Source of the DNA: Mongoliibacter sp.
Lineage (GTDB): Bacteria; Bacteroidota; Bacteroidia; Cytophagales; Cyclobacteriaceae
Reading direction: 5' to 3'
Assembly (NCBI RefSeq): GCF_007692705.1
Contig: NZ_REBN01000143.1
Span: forward strand, 1-52,677
Length of the DNA: 52,677 nt
The notes beneath the pieces are model-generated. The model had not been told where the DNA came from. It saw nothing but the letters and a program-made list of their open reading frames with translations, and searched no databases. A program made the translations under genes and the position numbers. Shown piece by piece: positions 1 to 8,745 of this stretch (its first letter is position 1; every line of letters begins with the position of its first letter).

Positions 1-263
1 GGTTTTTCAGATTCAAAAAAACCTTAAAGTTAATTTCCAATTTAATAGTGGAAGGTAAAAGGCTCAACCACATAAGTAAACAAAAATCACAAAAGCTCAG
101 GTAATTTCTGCATGGATTAATTCAAAATTGAAGTGTAGAAATAGAATGCAAACAATGATTATCCACATCTGGCTACGAAAGGTTGAAATGCCCCCTCTCT
201 TTTGTTTCCTTTTGTCTCTTTTATTGTTCATTAAAAACCTTGAATTGGACTTTTACCCTATCC
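1..263. other. Left-edge non-coding stretch
   Basis: AT-rich sequence downstream of the Wzi-family gene, which ends at 264 on the minus strand. No open frame, RNA gene or convincing hairpin terminator was found. A short plus-strand frame at 183-371 runs into the 3' end of the Wzi gene and has no protein-like composition, so it was not accepted. Confidence 0.5.
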
Positions 264-1958
264 TTATTTCAGTATATAACTCACTCCAAGGGTAGCCACA
301 AAGTTTTTTCTATCCAATCCTGGCACAAAGTACTGATCGGGCTGATTTTCCAAAAACCACATATAGTTTAGCGTATTGACATATTGGAAATTGCCGTGCA
401 CCAATAGGTTGCCGAATCTCCAGTCTGCCACTAGGGAGGGCACCAGGTCAACATATTTATTTCTCCAGTCTTTAGAGGCCTCGTACCTGAAGTAGTAAAA
501 GTCATTGTTGTATACGATCCTTTCAAAATGGAATGCGATTCTGTTGAAGTCTCTAACCCACCCTAGTTCAATCCAGTTGACATTTGCGGCGGGACCATAG
601 CCTACCCCTAGCACTTGTCCTTGATGGGTGTATCCGTGCCTGACATGGTCGTGTATATACCAGGTATCCAGGTTTCTGATGGATTCCCTTATGGTCTGAC
701 CTGTTTGGGTCATTTCGGCACTGATCTGTAAGAATGAGCCTTCTTTTTTCAAAGGCATCAGATTGGTAAAACCAAGTGTAAAGCCCCTGTTCCGCTCAGG
801 AGTAATCATAAACTCGCTTAGCCTACGACTGTTACCGTTGGTTCCATATTCACCATAAAATTCAAAATGGCCTTCCTGACTGATCCACCTGAAAAAGCCC
901 GAACTGAACTGCTGTCTTTTATCCCTAACTGGATTTTGGGCGTTTGCAAAGCCTTTTTGACCATTAAAGAAAGGGACATAGTCACCCAATCTATCCATAT
1001 CTGCCCTATAAAGGTGATTGGTAGCAGAGTATCCCAGGAATAATCCTGGTACCCACTTTGGTTGGTAGCTCAATATGATTCCTGATAAATACCTGCCATC
1101 CACAGTTCTTTTTGGAATATGCACCGGGTTATTTTGTATGCTATAATCCGCATGTGGGGGCAAGAACCTCGAACCGTTCAAGAATCCGGCAATCATCTGG
1201 CCTTCAAAATGTCCGACAGGTGTTTCGATGGGTTTTCGGGTGTTGACTGTCAGATGCATAAAACCTGGAGCATTGTTGCTCAATATCAATGAATTTCTCC
1301 TGGAAGGTCCCCACCAGAGATTTTCCGTCGAGACCCCCACCGAAAATCCTTCATAATTGTACCTGATACTGGATTGTCCTGGTAGGAATCTGGCATAAGT
1401 AGACTCTCCAAAGCGTTCTGGCATATCAATCCTATTCATATATTCATAATAGAATAAGACAGTTGCCTGATGCTCTATAGGAAAACCAGAGAAGTCACGG
1501 TTTTGGGCAATGAGCAATTCTGGCTGAAACTGGAAGCTGAAGCCACCTTGTTCTAAGTAGATGCCGCCTGACAAGACATGTTGAAAGCCTCTGTTTGGAA
1601 TCATGGCTCCGTTGTTCAGTCCGAAGGGGTATTCAGAGTTGAACTGTGTCCTGTAGGTAAACGGCATGGCCATAAGTGTACCTTCATCATTTTCCCCGTA
1701 TTTTCTATTAAAGGTGGAGGTATCAAAATCGGTGAAAGTGCTGTCTAAGTCTATACCATTGTACCTGTTAAAGGCGTCCATGGGATAAATGGGCCTGATG
1801 GCAAAAGAGCTTTGGCCATCGAGCTTACCCAGGAGTTGCATCCTTCTCATATATTCCTCCAATACAGGCGTATTTAGTGGGACAGTCTGGGCAAACACGC
1901 CAAGGGAAGCTGTAAGGAACAAGCCTAAAAAGATTGTTGTTTTCAATATGTGTTTCAT
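264..1958 (-). CDS. Wzi-family capsule assembly outer-membrane protein
   Basis: A 564-residue protein. The start chosen is the Met of MKHILKTTIFLG, which opens a signal peptide ending in FAQ at about residue 24; upstream in-frame starts would add a charged leader and overlap the previous gene. After the signal the chain is rich in aromatic residues and alternating polar/hydrophobic strands, and ends in a strand with V-S-Y-I-L-K, as expected of an outer-membrane beta-barrel. Overall features (an Asn/Trp/Gly-rich barrel with NLWWGPSRRNS near the middle) match the capsule-assembly Wzi family (PF14052) common in Bacteroidota. In E. coli, Wzi is a lectin-like barrel that anchors capsule to the outer membrane; here the ligand is unknown. 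It starts 5 nt after the stop of the lipoprotein gene upstream, so the two are probably cotranscribed. The nearby wecB is divergent but fits a surface-polysaccharide context. Confidence 0.8.
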   Translation of the reverse strand: MKHILKTTIFLGLFLTASLGVFAQTVPLNTPVLEEYMRRMQLLGKLDGQSSFAIRPIYPMDAFNRYNGIDLDSTFTDFDTSTFNRKYGENDEGTLMAMPFTYRTQFNSEYPFGLNNGAMIPNRGFQHVLSGGIYLEQGGFSFQFQPELLIAQNRDFSGFPIEHQATVLFYYEYMNRIDMPERFGESTYARFLPGQSSIRYNYEGFSVGVSTENLWWGPSRRNSLILSNNAPGFMHLTVNTRKPIETPVGHFEGQMIAGFLNGSRFLPPHADYSIQNNPVHIPKRTVDGRYLSGIILSYQPKWVPGLFLGYSATNHLYRADMDRLGDYVPFFNGQKGFANAQNPVRDKRQQFSSGFFRWISQEGHFEFYGEYGTNGNSRRLSEFMITPERNRGFTLGFTNLMPLKKEGSFLQISAEMTQTGQTIRESIRNLDTWYIHDHVRHGYTHQGQVLGVGYGPAANVNWIELGWVRDFNRIAFHFERIVYNNDFYYFRYEASKDWRNKYVDLVPSLVADWRFGNLLVHGNFQYVNTLNYMWFLENQPDQYFVPGLDRKNFVATLGVSYILK

Positions 1959-1963
1959 GCTCC

Positions 1964-2629
1964 TCATATGACCACCATGGTTGTAATTTTGATTTCCCCA
2001 ATAGACCAACTTTCATCACATGCAGGATCATCCGTATTGGTCTGAACCAATTCATCACCCAAGGTTACTTTTACAGAAGAGGCAGTATGCCTGATAATCT
2101 TCGTAATTCTGTATTTGGTTGTGTACCTGGGAAAAGCGCCAAACAGGCACAAGCCTGGGATATTGGTTTCTACGGCTCCAGACCTTGGATCATTTTGTCT
2201 AAAATAATCATTGGGATAAGATTGTTTTAGGCAAAAAAGCGATTCACAGGGTGAGTTGGAAAAAGTCGTTCTAATGATGTCATCTCCGTCTACCTTCATG
2301 TACCAGATGTCTGGACCGCTGATGCCGTCATCTGGATTTCCATCCCATGAATCATGGATCCAAAGTTCGACTTCCACTTTCATCACATTGTGTCCGGGAA
2401 GATCATGAATTGTTACAGAAGCCTCTTCATTGTGATAGAATCCCATCAATGTATCCTGCTGGAAAATAAAAAGTCTTCCATTCTCAAAGTTGGCAAGATT
2501 CAATGTGGAAAAGTCATTTGAATAGACTACCTGCTCACTTTCCAAAACATCCTCGCAAGAAACCAAGGCCAAAGTCAGGGATAAAATTAAGGAAATAAAG
2601 GATAAACTACCTGATTTATGAAAATGCAT
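1964..2629 (-). CDS. Hypothetical lipoprotein upstream of the Wzi gene
   Basis: A 221-residue protein of unrecognised family. The ATG start at 2629 gives a basic N-terminus, a hydrophobic stretch (about residues 8-24) and a lipobox LVSC with the lipidated Cys at residue 25. A TTG three codons upstream is also possible. The mature part is acidic and contains six further cysteines or so, including the close pairs C-ESLF-C and C-LFGAFPRY, which may form disulfides in the periplasm or at the surface. The text has a beta-rich, secreted-protein look (repeated D/G turns such as DSWDGNPDDG). It is the first gene of a probable two-gene operon with the Wzi-type barrel, which suggests it works with that barrel at the outer membrane; this is inference from position only. 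Confidence 0.7.
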   Translation of the reverse strand: MHFHKSGSLSFISLILSLTLALVSCEDVLESEQVVYSNDFSTLNLANFENGRLFIFQQDTLMGFYHNEEASVTIHDLPGHNVMKVEVELWIHDSWDGNPDDGISGPDIWYMKVDGDDIIRTTFSNSPCESLFCLKQSYPNDYFRQNDPRSGAVETNIPGLCLFGAFPRYTTKYRITKIIRHTASSVKVTLGDELVQTNTDDPACDESWSIGEIKITTMVVI

Positions 2630-2746
2630 AAGGTTCAATTACTTTACTCAAAGATTTCGCGCATAAACAAAACGAAACATCGAACAAATAAACGAAAAAT
2701 CAATCGGATTTGGCCTATTTTCATCGGCAATAGTCAGCAGTAATGA

Positions 2747-2777
2747 TTTGGCATGCCTTGATTATTGGTTATCTTGC
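2747..2777 (+). promoter_or_regulatory. Putative Bacteroidota promoter of wecB
   Basis: TTTG at 2747-2750, 19 nt of spacer, then TATCTTGC at 2770-2777. This resembles the Bacteroidota consensus TTTG-N19-TAnnTTTG, with an imperfect -7 box. It lies 28-58 nt upstream of the wecB ATG. Confidence 0.4.
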
Positions 2778-2804
2778 GGACATCATTAATTTTCCTTTTC
2801 TATT

Positions 2805-3899
2805 ATGATCAAACTTACTTTAGTAGCTGGAGCAAGACCGAATTTTATGAAAATTGCTCCCATTGTCCATGCGATTCAAAAACAACAGGAGGCTGGAACT
2901 GATATTTCCTATAGACTTATCCACACAGGTCAACACTATGATAAGAAGATGTCCGGTGACTTTTTCGAACAATTGAATATACCCGAACCAGATGCCAATT
3001 TGGGTGGTGGAGGTGGCACCCAAGCCGAGCAAACAGCTGCCATTATGGTGGCCTTTGAAAAAGAACTGATAGAGAATCCTACCAATCTCGTTATCGTGGT
3101 AGGCGATGTGACTTCGACCTTGGCTTGTTCCATAGCGGCTAAAAAGCTGGTAATCGATGTTGCCCATGTAGAAGGAGGCATTCGCTCTGGAGATCTTAGC
3201 ATGCCGGAAGAAATCAATAGAATGGTTACAGACAGTATTACGGATCATTTTTTCACTACCTCAGAAATAGCGAACACCAATCTTAGGAAACTGGGCTTTG
3301 AAGAAAGTCAGATTCATTATGTGGGAAATACCATGATTGATACCCTCATGAGCAATATGCCTAGGTTCAAAAAGCCCGATGGAGACATTTTTGATCAAAT
3401 TGAGCCGAAGTCTTATTTTGTAATGACCATGCATAGGCCTGCCAATGTGGATCAAGAAGAAAAGCTCAAGGAAATGATAGCAGCGATAGTGAAAGGGACA
3501 GAAGGGCTGCCGATCATTTTTCCGGTTCACCCCCGTACTGCCAAAAACTTACAATCTATGGGTATCAATTATGATTCGCTTCATATGACCGAACCATTGA
3601 GCTATCTGGAATTCAATTATCTTGTCAAAAATGCCAAGGGTGTGATTACCGATTCTGGTGGAATAACGGAAGAGGCTTCTGTGATGAATGTGCCTTGTAT
3701 CACCCTCAGAGACAATACAGAAAGAGCTGAAACAATTGAGTTGGGCACAAATGAATTAATTGGAACAGACCCTAAAAAATTACCTCCGTATCTAGAAAAG
3801 TTAATGAAAGGGGAATGGAAGAGTTACAAGGGAATCCCGTTGTGGGATGGAAAAACTGCGGACCGTATAATCGATAAAATCATTCAACTATATTCCTGA
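2805..3899 (+). CDS. wecB: UDP-N-acetylglucosamine 2-epimerase (non-hydrolysing)
   Basis: A 364-residue cytoplasmic GT-B-fold enzyme that interconverts UDP-GlcNAc and UDP-ManNAc, supplying ManNAc or ManNAcA for surface polysaccharides. The length is typical. Visible landmarks are the N-terminal GARPNFMK (residues 9-16), HTGQHYD (40-46), GDVTST with D101, HVEGGIRSGD with E123, the PEEINR acid pair (135-136), MTMHRPAN with H210 (the family's conserved HR region) and TDSGGITEEA (282-291) binding the nucleotide sugar. These match the acid and His residues considered catalytic in WecB/MnaA. The ATG at 2805 is the natural start because GxRPNxMK follows at the usual distance. Its TGA stop overlaps the start of the next gene by one base, so the epimerase, cupin, response regulator and kinase genes form one compact transcription unit. 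Confidence 0.93.
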   Translation: MIKLTLVAGARPNFMKIAPIVHAIQKQQEAGTDISYRLIHTGQHYDKKMSGDFFEQLNIPEPDANLGGGGGTQAEQTAAIMVAFEKELIENPTNLVIVVGDVTSTLACSIAAKKLVIDVAHVEGGIRSGDLSMPEEINRMVTDSITDHFFTTSEIANTNLRKLGFEESQIHYVGNTMIDTLMSNMPRFKKPDGDIFDQIEPKSYFVMTMHRPANVDQEEKLKEMIAAIVKGTEGLPIIFPVHPRTAKNLQSMGINYDSLHMTEPLSYLEFNYLVKNAKGVITDSGGITEEASVMNVPCITLRDNTERAETIELGTNELIGTDPKKLPPYLEKLMKGEWKSYKGIPLWDGKTADRIIDKIIQLYS

Positions 3900-4375
3900 T
3901 GAAGAGGGTAGAACAATTGGTCAAAGAACTGGAGCTCAAGCCGCATCCCGAGGGTGGCTTTTATGCGGAGACCTACAGATCAGAGTGGCAGTTTTCCACG
4001 GATCATGGGGCGAGAAGCCTTATGACCTGTATTTATTTTCTGCTTACTTCTGAAAACGCATCTAAGTTCCACCAGATCAAAAGTGATGAAATGTGGTTTT
4101 ACCATGAAGGAAGTCCATTGACCGTTCATGTGTTGGATGAAGAAGGATACAGACAGCTTTTGGTAGGTCCACCTGATAAGGTAGGACACAAGCCTTATCA
4201 ACTGGTAGAGCAAGGTGTAATTTTTGGATCCACCGTAGATCAACCTGATAGCTATAGCTTGGTATCTTGCGTGGTCGCTCCGGGTTTTGATTTCAAGGAC
4301 TTCAGGCTTTTGGGTTTTGAAGAATTGATTGAAAAATGGCCTGAACAAAAAGAAATTATCAAAAGACTCACCTAA
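3899..4375 (+). CDS. DUF985 cupin-like protein
   Basis: A 158-residue protein with the features of the cupin-fold DUF985 family: an N-terminal L-x-P-HPEGGFYAETYRS motif (residues 14-28), SLMTCIYFLL, then KFHQIKSDEMWFYHEG (about 56-71), where His and Glu would sit in the cupin metal or ligand pocket, and a C-terminal VVAPGFDFKDFRLLGFEEL strand. The family has no firmly assigned reaction; some members resemble sugar-nucleotide epimerases by fold, which would suit its position after wecB, but no substrate can be inferred. Its ATG overlaps the wecB stop by one base (TGATG), and the next gene starts 5 nt after its stop, so it is embedded in an operon. Confidence 0.85.
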   Translation: MKRVEQLVKELELKPHPEGGFYAETYRSEWQFSTDHGARSLMTCIYFLLTSENASKFHQIKSDEMWFYHEGSPLTVHVLDEEGYRQLLVGPPDKVGHKPYQLVEQGVIFGSTVDQPDSYSLVSCVVAPGFDFKDFRLLGFEELIEKWPEQKEIIKRLT

Positions 4376-4379
4376 AGCT

Positions 4380-5072
4380 ATGAGTAAGGCCTCTATATTA
4401 TTGGTAGAAGATGATGAAAAGCTAGCTGGTGTAATCAGAAAAGGATTGGAGGAGAAGGATTATGCCATTACGCAATCATTTGATGGACAGATGGGACTTC
4501 GCTTGTTTGAAGGTGGAGGTTTTGATCTGGTCATTACTGATTTGATTCTGCCCAAGGTCAATGGCTTGGATCTATGTAAGGCCATCAGAGAGAAGGACAT
4601 GCACACTCCAATAATTATGTTGACCGCTTTAGGAACTACTGATGACAAGGTTGAAGGATTTGATGCGGGGGCAGATGATTACCTGGTCAAACCTTTTGAT
4701 TTTAGGGAATTGTTAGTGCGCATCAAGACCTTACTGAAAAGAGCTGGAGTGCAGCGGGTAGAACAGGTAGATCCAATTTTACGATATGCAGATTTAGAGA
4801 TCAATACAAACCAAAAGAAAGCCTTCAGGTCAGAAATTGAGTTAAGCCTTACTCCTAAAGAATACAATCTTCTTGAATACCTCGTCAGAAATCCCGAAAA
4901 AGTCCTGAGCAGGGATGAGATTTCCCGTGATGTTTGGGGAGTAAACTTCGATACGGGAACAAACTTTATCGATGTTTATATCAATTACCTCAGAAAAAAA
5001 GTAGATAAACCTTTTAATTCCAAACTGATCCATACAAGATCGGGTATGGGTTTCATATTGCAGCAACAATGA
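4380..5072 (+). CDS. OmpR/PhoB-family response regulator
   Basis: A 230-residue two-component regulator. The ATG at 4380 puts the receiver domain motif ILLVEDD directly at the N-terminus; a longer frame from 4329 would add 17 residues overlapping the cupin gene. The receiver domain (about 5-118) has the acidic pair D11/D12, phosphoacceptor D54 in VITDLILP, T82 and K104 (LVKPFDF). The winged-helix effector domain (about 135-228) contains LTPKEYNLLEYLVRNPEKVLSRDEI and ends in the HTRSGMGFIL hairpin typical of OmpR/PhoB proteins. It overlaps the kinase gene by 4 nt (ATGA), the usual coupling of a cognate pair. Targets cannot be read from the sequence; candidates include the mgtC-mgtE genes immediately downstream. 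Confidence 0.95.
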   Translation: MSKASILLVEDDEKLAGVIRKGLEEKDYAITQSFDGQMGLRLFEGGGFDLVITDLILPKVNGLDLCKAIREKDMHTPIIMLTALGTTDDKVEGFDAGADDYLVKPFDFRELLVRIKTLLKRAGVQRVEQVDPILRYADLEINTNQKKAFRSEIELSLTPKEYNLLEYLVRNPEKVLSRDEISRDVWGVNFDTGTNFIDVYINYLRKKVDKPFNSKLIHTRSGMGFILQQQ

Positions 5073-6433
5073 GCATACAACAAAGAATATCCCTTTTGTT
5101 TACGGCCTTAGCCGCGGGAATACTTCTTGTCTTTATGCTTATTGTTTATTTTTCAGCCAATCAAAACAGGAAAAGTGAGTTTTATAATATTCTTCAAAAA
5201 GAAGCCCTGACTAAAGTTAACCTTTTGCTCAATGTTAAATTGGACGCAAATACTTTGCAAACAATTTATCGTAAGAACAGAGAGGTTTTGTATGAAGTAG
5301 AAGTAGCTATTTATAATCAAAATAAGGAGCTATTGTATCATGATGCTGTGGACATTGATTTTGTCAAGGAAACGCCTGAAATGCTTGCAGAAATCAGGGA
5401 GCAGAAAATGATTCGTTTTGTTCAGGATCAGTGGCAGGTCATCGGTCAGCTTATTGAGGTAGATAATGAGCCTTATTATGTTACTGCTGCGGCATTCGAT
5501 GCCTACGGTTACCGTAATCTGGAAAACCTGAGAAACACCATGCTGGTTTCTTTTTTCTTTGGCTTGGCTATTATTTACCTCATCGGAAGGTACTTTTCCC
5601 AAAAAACAATGGATCCCATTACCGATATGGTTAATGAAGCACAAAAAATATCAGCTTCAAATTTGGACCTGAGGCTTCACATTCCTAAAAGGAATGATGA
5701 ACTGGGGGTTTTGGCAGAAACCTTTAACCAAATGCTTGAAAGGTTGGAGAAGTCCTTTGATGCGCAAAAGCAGTTTGTTTCTCACATTTCTCATGAATTG
5801 CGGACACCTCTTTCTGTGATCATTGCTGAGTTAGAGTTGAGTCAAAATAAAAAAAGGAGTAAAGAAGAATACAAAGAGACAGTCATTTCCGTATTGGCTG
5901 ATGCGAAAAAACTGGCCAAGCTGTCGAGCACCCTACTTGATTTCGCAAAAGCGAGTTATGACCGCTCGGAAGTGAATTTCAAGCAATTCAGGGTAGATGA
6001 ATTGCTCCTGGATGCAAGTCAGGAACTGCAGCTTTTGAATCAATCATTCAAGGTTGACTTGGATTTTGAAGGTGATTTCGAAGAAGAGGAGATCACAGTT
6101 TTCGGGAATAGCTATCTGCTTACGATTGCATTCAAAAACCTGATTGAAAATGCCTGTAAATATTCTTCTAACCACACTTGCCGCTGTAGTATCTCAACAT
6201 CAGGAAACCAAGTCCAGGTAGCTTTTAAAGATGAAGGGATCGGTATCTACCCGGAAGAACTGGAGGAAATTTTCAATCCCTTTTTCAGAGGGAAAAACAA
6301 AAATATTTTTGAAGGGACTGGTATTGGTCTGGCTTTGGTCAAGCGTATTGTAAACCTGCATGATGCCGAAGTGACTGTACAATCTAAGCCTGGAAAGGGC
6401 TCAACCTTTATCATCAGCATCCCCCGTATTTAA
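5069..6433 (+). CDS. Sensor histidine kinase with HAMP domain
   Basis: A 454-residue inner-membrane kinase partnered with the overlapping response-regulator gene. It has a first transmembrane helix at about residues 9-30, a periplasmic sensor segment of about 125 residues, a second helix at about 157-175, a HAMP domain (about 177-230, DPITDMVNEAQKIS...), a HisKA dimerisation domain with phosphorylatable H242 in SHISHELRTPL, and a C-terminal HATPase domain with the N box (NLIENACKYS), G1 (DEGIGI) and G2 (GTGIGLALVKRI). All catalytic motifs look intact. The periplasmic part lacks a recognisable ligand-binding fold, so the stimulus is unknown. The architecture resembles CusS/CpxA-like kinases. 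Confidence 0.95.
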   Translation: MSIQQRISLLFTALAAGILLVFMLIVYFSANQNRKSEFYNILQKEALTKVNLLLNVKLDANTLQTIYRKNREVLYEVEVAIYNQNKELLYHDAVDIDFVKETPEMLAEIREQKMIRFVQDQWQVIGQLIEVDNEPYYVTAAAFDAYGYRNLENLRNTMLVSFFFGLAIIYLIGRYFSQKTMDPITDMVNEAQKISASNLDLRLHIPKRNDELGVLAETFNQMLERLEKSFDAQKQFVSHISHELRTPLSVIIAELELSQNKKRSKEEYKETVISVLADAKKLAKLSSTLLDFAKASYDRSEVNFKQFRVDELLLDASQELQLLNQSFKVDLDFEGDFEEEEITVFGNSYLLTIAFKNLIENACKYSSNHTCRCSISTSGNQVQVAFKDEGIGIYPEELEEIFNPFFRGKNKNIFEGTGIGLALVKRIVNLHDAEVTVQSKPGKGSTFIISIPRI

Positions 6434-6499
6434 GTTTTTCTAATAATATTCTAATTTTTTTCTAACACATCCCTAAAGTCAAGGGCTTAGTAGTCTTTG

Positions 6500-6507
6500 T
6501 ACTTTTG
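6500..6507 (+). promoter_or_regulatory. Putative -7 element upstream of the mgtC-like gene
   Basis: TACTTTTG matches TAnnTTTG. It lies about 117 nt upstream of the mgtC-like ATG and 21 nt upstream of a 12-codon mini-ORF. No clear -33 TTTG was found at the proper distance. Confidence 0.3.
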
Positions 6508-6527
6508 TATTGTTCAAAAGGAAAATT

Positions 6528-6566
6528 ATGGAAAACATTCCCCCAAACAGTTTAAAGAATTTTTAA
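6528..6566 (+). CDS. Candidate 12-residue leader peptide
   Basis: A mini-ORF reading MENIPPNSLKNF then TAA, with an AAGGA ribosome-binding sequence 6-7 nt upstream. It lies in the 5' leader of the mgtC-mgtE pair and carries adjacent proline codons. Proline-containing leader ORFs control mgtA and mgtC in Salmonella, so a regulatory role is conceivable. This is an analogy only, and chance mini-ORFs of this size are common. Confidence 0.2.
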   Translation: MENIPPNSLKNF

Positions 6567-6623
6567 TTTTTGTAGGCCTCAAGGTTGCGCAAAAATTAAA
6601 TCCAACCATGAAAAGAGGTCAAT

Positions 6624-7340
6624 ATGACACTATTTGAATTTGTATTAAGATTAGGCCTGGCTTTTTTTCTGGGTGCAGCAATAGGTTTTGAGAGACAGTA
6701 TAGGCAAAAAAGTGCCGGGCTTCGGACCAATACTTTGGTCTCTATGGGTGCAGCAGCATTTATTCTTTTATCAGTATCACTTATAGGAGATACCGGCGAT
6801 CCTTCCCGTGTGGCTGGTCAGATTGTGACAGGAATTGGTTTTTTGGGAGCAGGAGTGATAATGAAAGATGGTTTCAATGTTCAGGGACTCAATACGGCGG
6901 CAACTATCTGGTGCTCTGCTGCAGTAGGATCCTTATCTGGAGTAGGACTTTACCCGGAAGCGATAATTACTGCAGGAGCCGTGATGCTTGCCCATTTGGG
7001 TCTGAGGCCTATAGGCAGAAGGGTAAACTCGCTGCCGGAAGTTCCTAGCGATCTTAATGAAGGAACATTTTTCTACAGTTTTCAGATCAAGTGCTTGGAT
7101 AAGGTAGAAAATCACTTGAGGGTAATGATGCTGGAGATCATCAAAACCAATGGAACCCTTAGGTTACAGTCACTCAAAAGTTTTGATATGGGTAATCCGG
7201 AACATGCTTATGTAGAGGCAAAGATAGTGTCCTTTGGGAACAATGATGGTATTATGGAAATGCTAGCGGGCAAGCTACTGCTGGAATATGGGGTGATGGA
7301 AGTTACTTGGGAAATAGAAGGACAACAAAACGATCAGTAG
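6624..7340 (+). CDS. MgtC/SapB-family membrane protein
   Basis: A 238-residue inner-membrane protein. The ATG at 6624 is preceded by GAGG at a good distance. The N-terminal half has four to five membrane helices with the family signature: GAAIGFERQYRQKSAGLRTNTLVSMGAA (in the first 50 residues), then GQIVTGIGFLGAGVIMK and LNTAATIWCSAAVG. The C-terminal 90 residues are soluble and resemble the ACT-like regulatory domain of MgtC. In Salmonella, MgtC supports growth and virulence at low Mg2+ by acting on the F-ATPase and phosphate uptake; it is not itself a transporter. Here it abuts mgtE with no intergenic base (TAG then ATG), so the two are surely translated from one mRNA, which supports a Mg2+-related role. 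Confidence 0.88.
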   Translation: MTLFEFVLRLGLAFFLGAAIGFERQYRQKSAGLRTNTLVSMGAAAFILLSVSLIGDTGDPSRVAGQIVTGIGFLGAGVIMKDGFNVQGLNTAATIWCSAAVGSLSGVGLYPEAIITAGAVMLAHLGLRPIGRRVNSLPEVPSDLNEGTFFYSFQIKCLDKVENHLRVMMLEIIKTNGTLRLQSLKSFDMGNPEHAYVEAKIVSFGNNDGIMEMLAGKLLLEYGVMEVTWEIEGQQNDQ

Positions 7341-8717
7341 ATGAGAAGTGCAGAAAAAGAAAACTGGATTGTACTGGCTGAAAAGCAGAAAGTGAGGGAG
7401 TTGATCCCTGCACTTCAAAAAATGCCTTCTGTTGAAATAGCTGAGTCCTTGGAACAATTGGAAGAAGCCAGTATACTGGCAGCTTTCGATTACTTCGAAG
7501 CTGAGGAGCAAGCAAAGGTATTTTCCCACTTTGACATTGCCAGACAACTCAGTTTTTTTCAGCAAATCAGTAAAAAACGGTTTGCTCCTATATTCGAGAA
7601 TATGGCATCTGATGATCGTTGTGACCTTTATCAGCACATGTCTCAGGACGAACAAGCAGCAATTCTTCCTTACCTGAGTAAGGAAGCCCGGGAGGATGTG
7701 ATCAAATTGAGTGCTTATCCACCTGAAACAGCAGGGGGAATTATGAGTACAGACTTTGCTACTATTCTTGCCAGTATGACCGTGGATTCTGCTATGGCAA
7801 AAGTCCGAAGGGATTCCCCATCCAAAAAGATGATCTATTATATCTATGTGGTGGATCACAGAATGAAAATGGTAGGTTTTGTTTCCTTAAAAGACCTAAT
7901 CATGGCTTCTCCTAATCAGCTGATAAGTGAGATTCTCCATGACAACTTTGTCTATACCGCAGTGGATGAAGACAGAGAAGAGGTGGCTAAAAGAATTGAA
8001 GATTATGACCTTTTAGCACTCCCGGTGCTCAATAACGCCGAACAACTCGTAGGAATTGTTACCCAGGATGATGCCATTGAAGTTATCCGTGCGGAGCATA
8101 CTGAGGACATGGAGAAATTCATGGGGATCATGACCGAAAGTTCAGACAATGACTACATACATACTTCAAGTATGCAGCATTTTCGAAAAAGAGTTGTATG
8201 GATCGTTTCACTTGCTGCTGTAGGCATACTTTCTGGAGTGATCATACATAGGTTTGAGTCTACATTGGAAGCATTGATTATCCTTGCTCTCTACATGCCA
8301 ATGGTGGCAGATACAGGAGGAAATTCAGGGTCTCAGGCAGCTACGGTTATTGTACGGGCATTGGCATTGGGGCAGATTAACCCCAAACAATGGCTTAAAA
8401 TTGTATTCAAGGAGTTTAAGATTTCCTCTATGTTGGCAGTCTGCCTTGGGGTTCTTGCCTTTCTAAAAGTCCTCTTTTTAAGCTGGGAAACCAGTATTCC
8501 ATCAGAGTACACCCTTACCCAACTGGCCTTTGTGATTTCATTAGCACTTTCCTTGCAGGTAGTTTCAGCGACCTGCATCGGCGCAAGTTTGCCTTTGTTG
8601 GTCAAAAAGTTTGGCGGTGATCCTGCTGTGGCGGCCTCACCGGCAATTACCACTGTAGTAGATATTACAGGACTGCTGATCTATTTTACAGTGACCATTA
8701 CATTATTGGGAATATAA
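7341..8717 (+). CDS. mgtE: Magnesium transporter MgtE
   Basis: A 458-residue Mg2+ channel. Domain order is a cytosolic MgtE N-domain of helical repeats (about 1-125), a CBS pair (about 130-250) that senses Mg2+, and a five-helix membrane domain (about 275-458). Family motifs are clear: PPETAGGIMSTDF before the first CBS, ALYMPMVADTGGNSGSQAATVIVRAL in the membrane domain, and the last helix with VVDITG, whose Asp (residue 441) corresponds to the pore Asp of Thermus MgtE. Length and order are normal. The start codon directly follows the mgtC-like stop, so expression depends on the upstream gene. There is no recognisable terminator after it, and the outer-membrane protein gene begins 28 nt later. 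Confidence 0.95.
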   Translation: MRSAEKENWIVLAEKQKVRELIPALQKMPSVEIAESLEQLEEASILAAFDYFEAEEQAKVFSHFDIARQLSFFQQISKKRFAPIFENMASDDRCDLYQHMSQDEQAAILPYLSKEAREDVIKLSAYPPETAGGIMSTDFATILASMTVDSAMAKVRRDSPSKKMIYYIYVVDHRMKMVGFVSLKDLIMASPNQLISEILHDNFVYTAVDEDREEVAKRIEDYDLLALPVLNNAEQLVGIVTQDDAIEVIRAEHTEDMEKFMGIMTESSDNDYIHTSSMQHFRKRVVWIVSLAAVGILSGVIIHRFESTLEALIILALYMPMVADTGGNSGSQAATVIVRALALGQINPKQWLKIVFKEFKISSMLAVCLGVLAFLKVLFLSWETSIPSEYTLTQLAFVISLALSLQVVSATCIGASLPLLVKKFGGDPAVAASPAITTVVDITGLLIYFTVTITLLGI

Positions 8718-8745
8718 ATACTAAACCAACTTTAATATTTTCGTT

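Noticed and set aside
2820-3248. Minus-strand frames of 142 and 93 codons inside wecB
   Set aside because: They lie wholly antisense to a convincing enzyme gene and show no signal, motif or conserved pattern.
7275-7859. Minus-strand frame of 194 codons opposite the mgtC-mgtE junction
   Set aside because: Cys/His-rich antisense translation of mgtE coding sequence without a domain.
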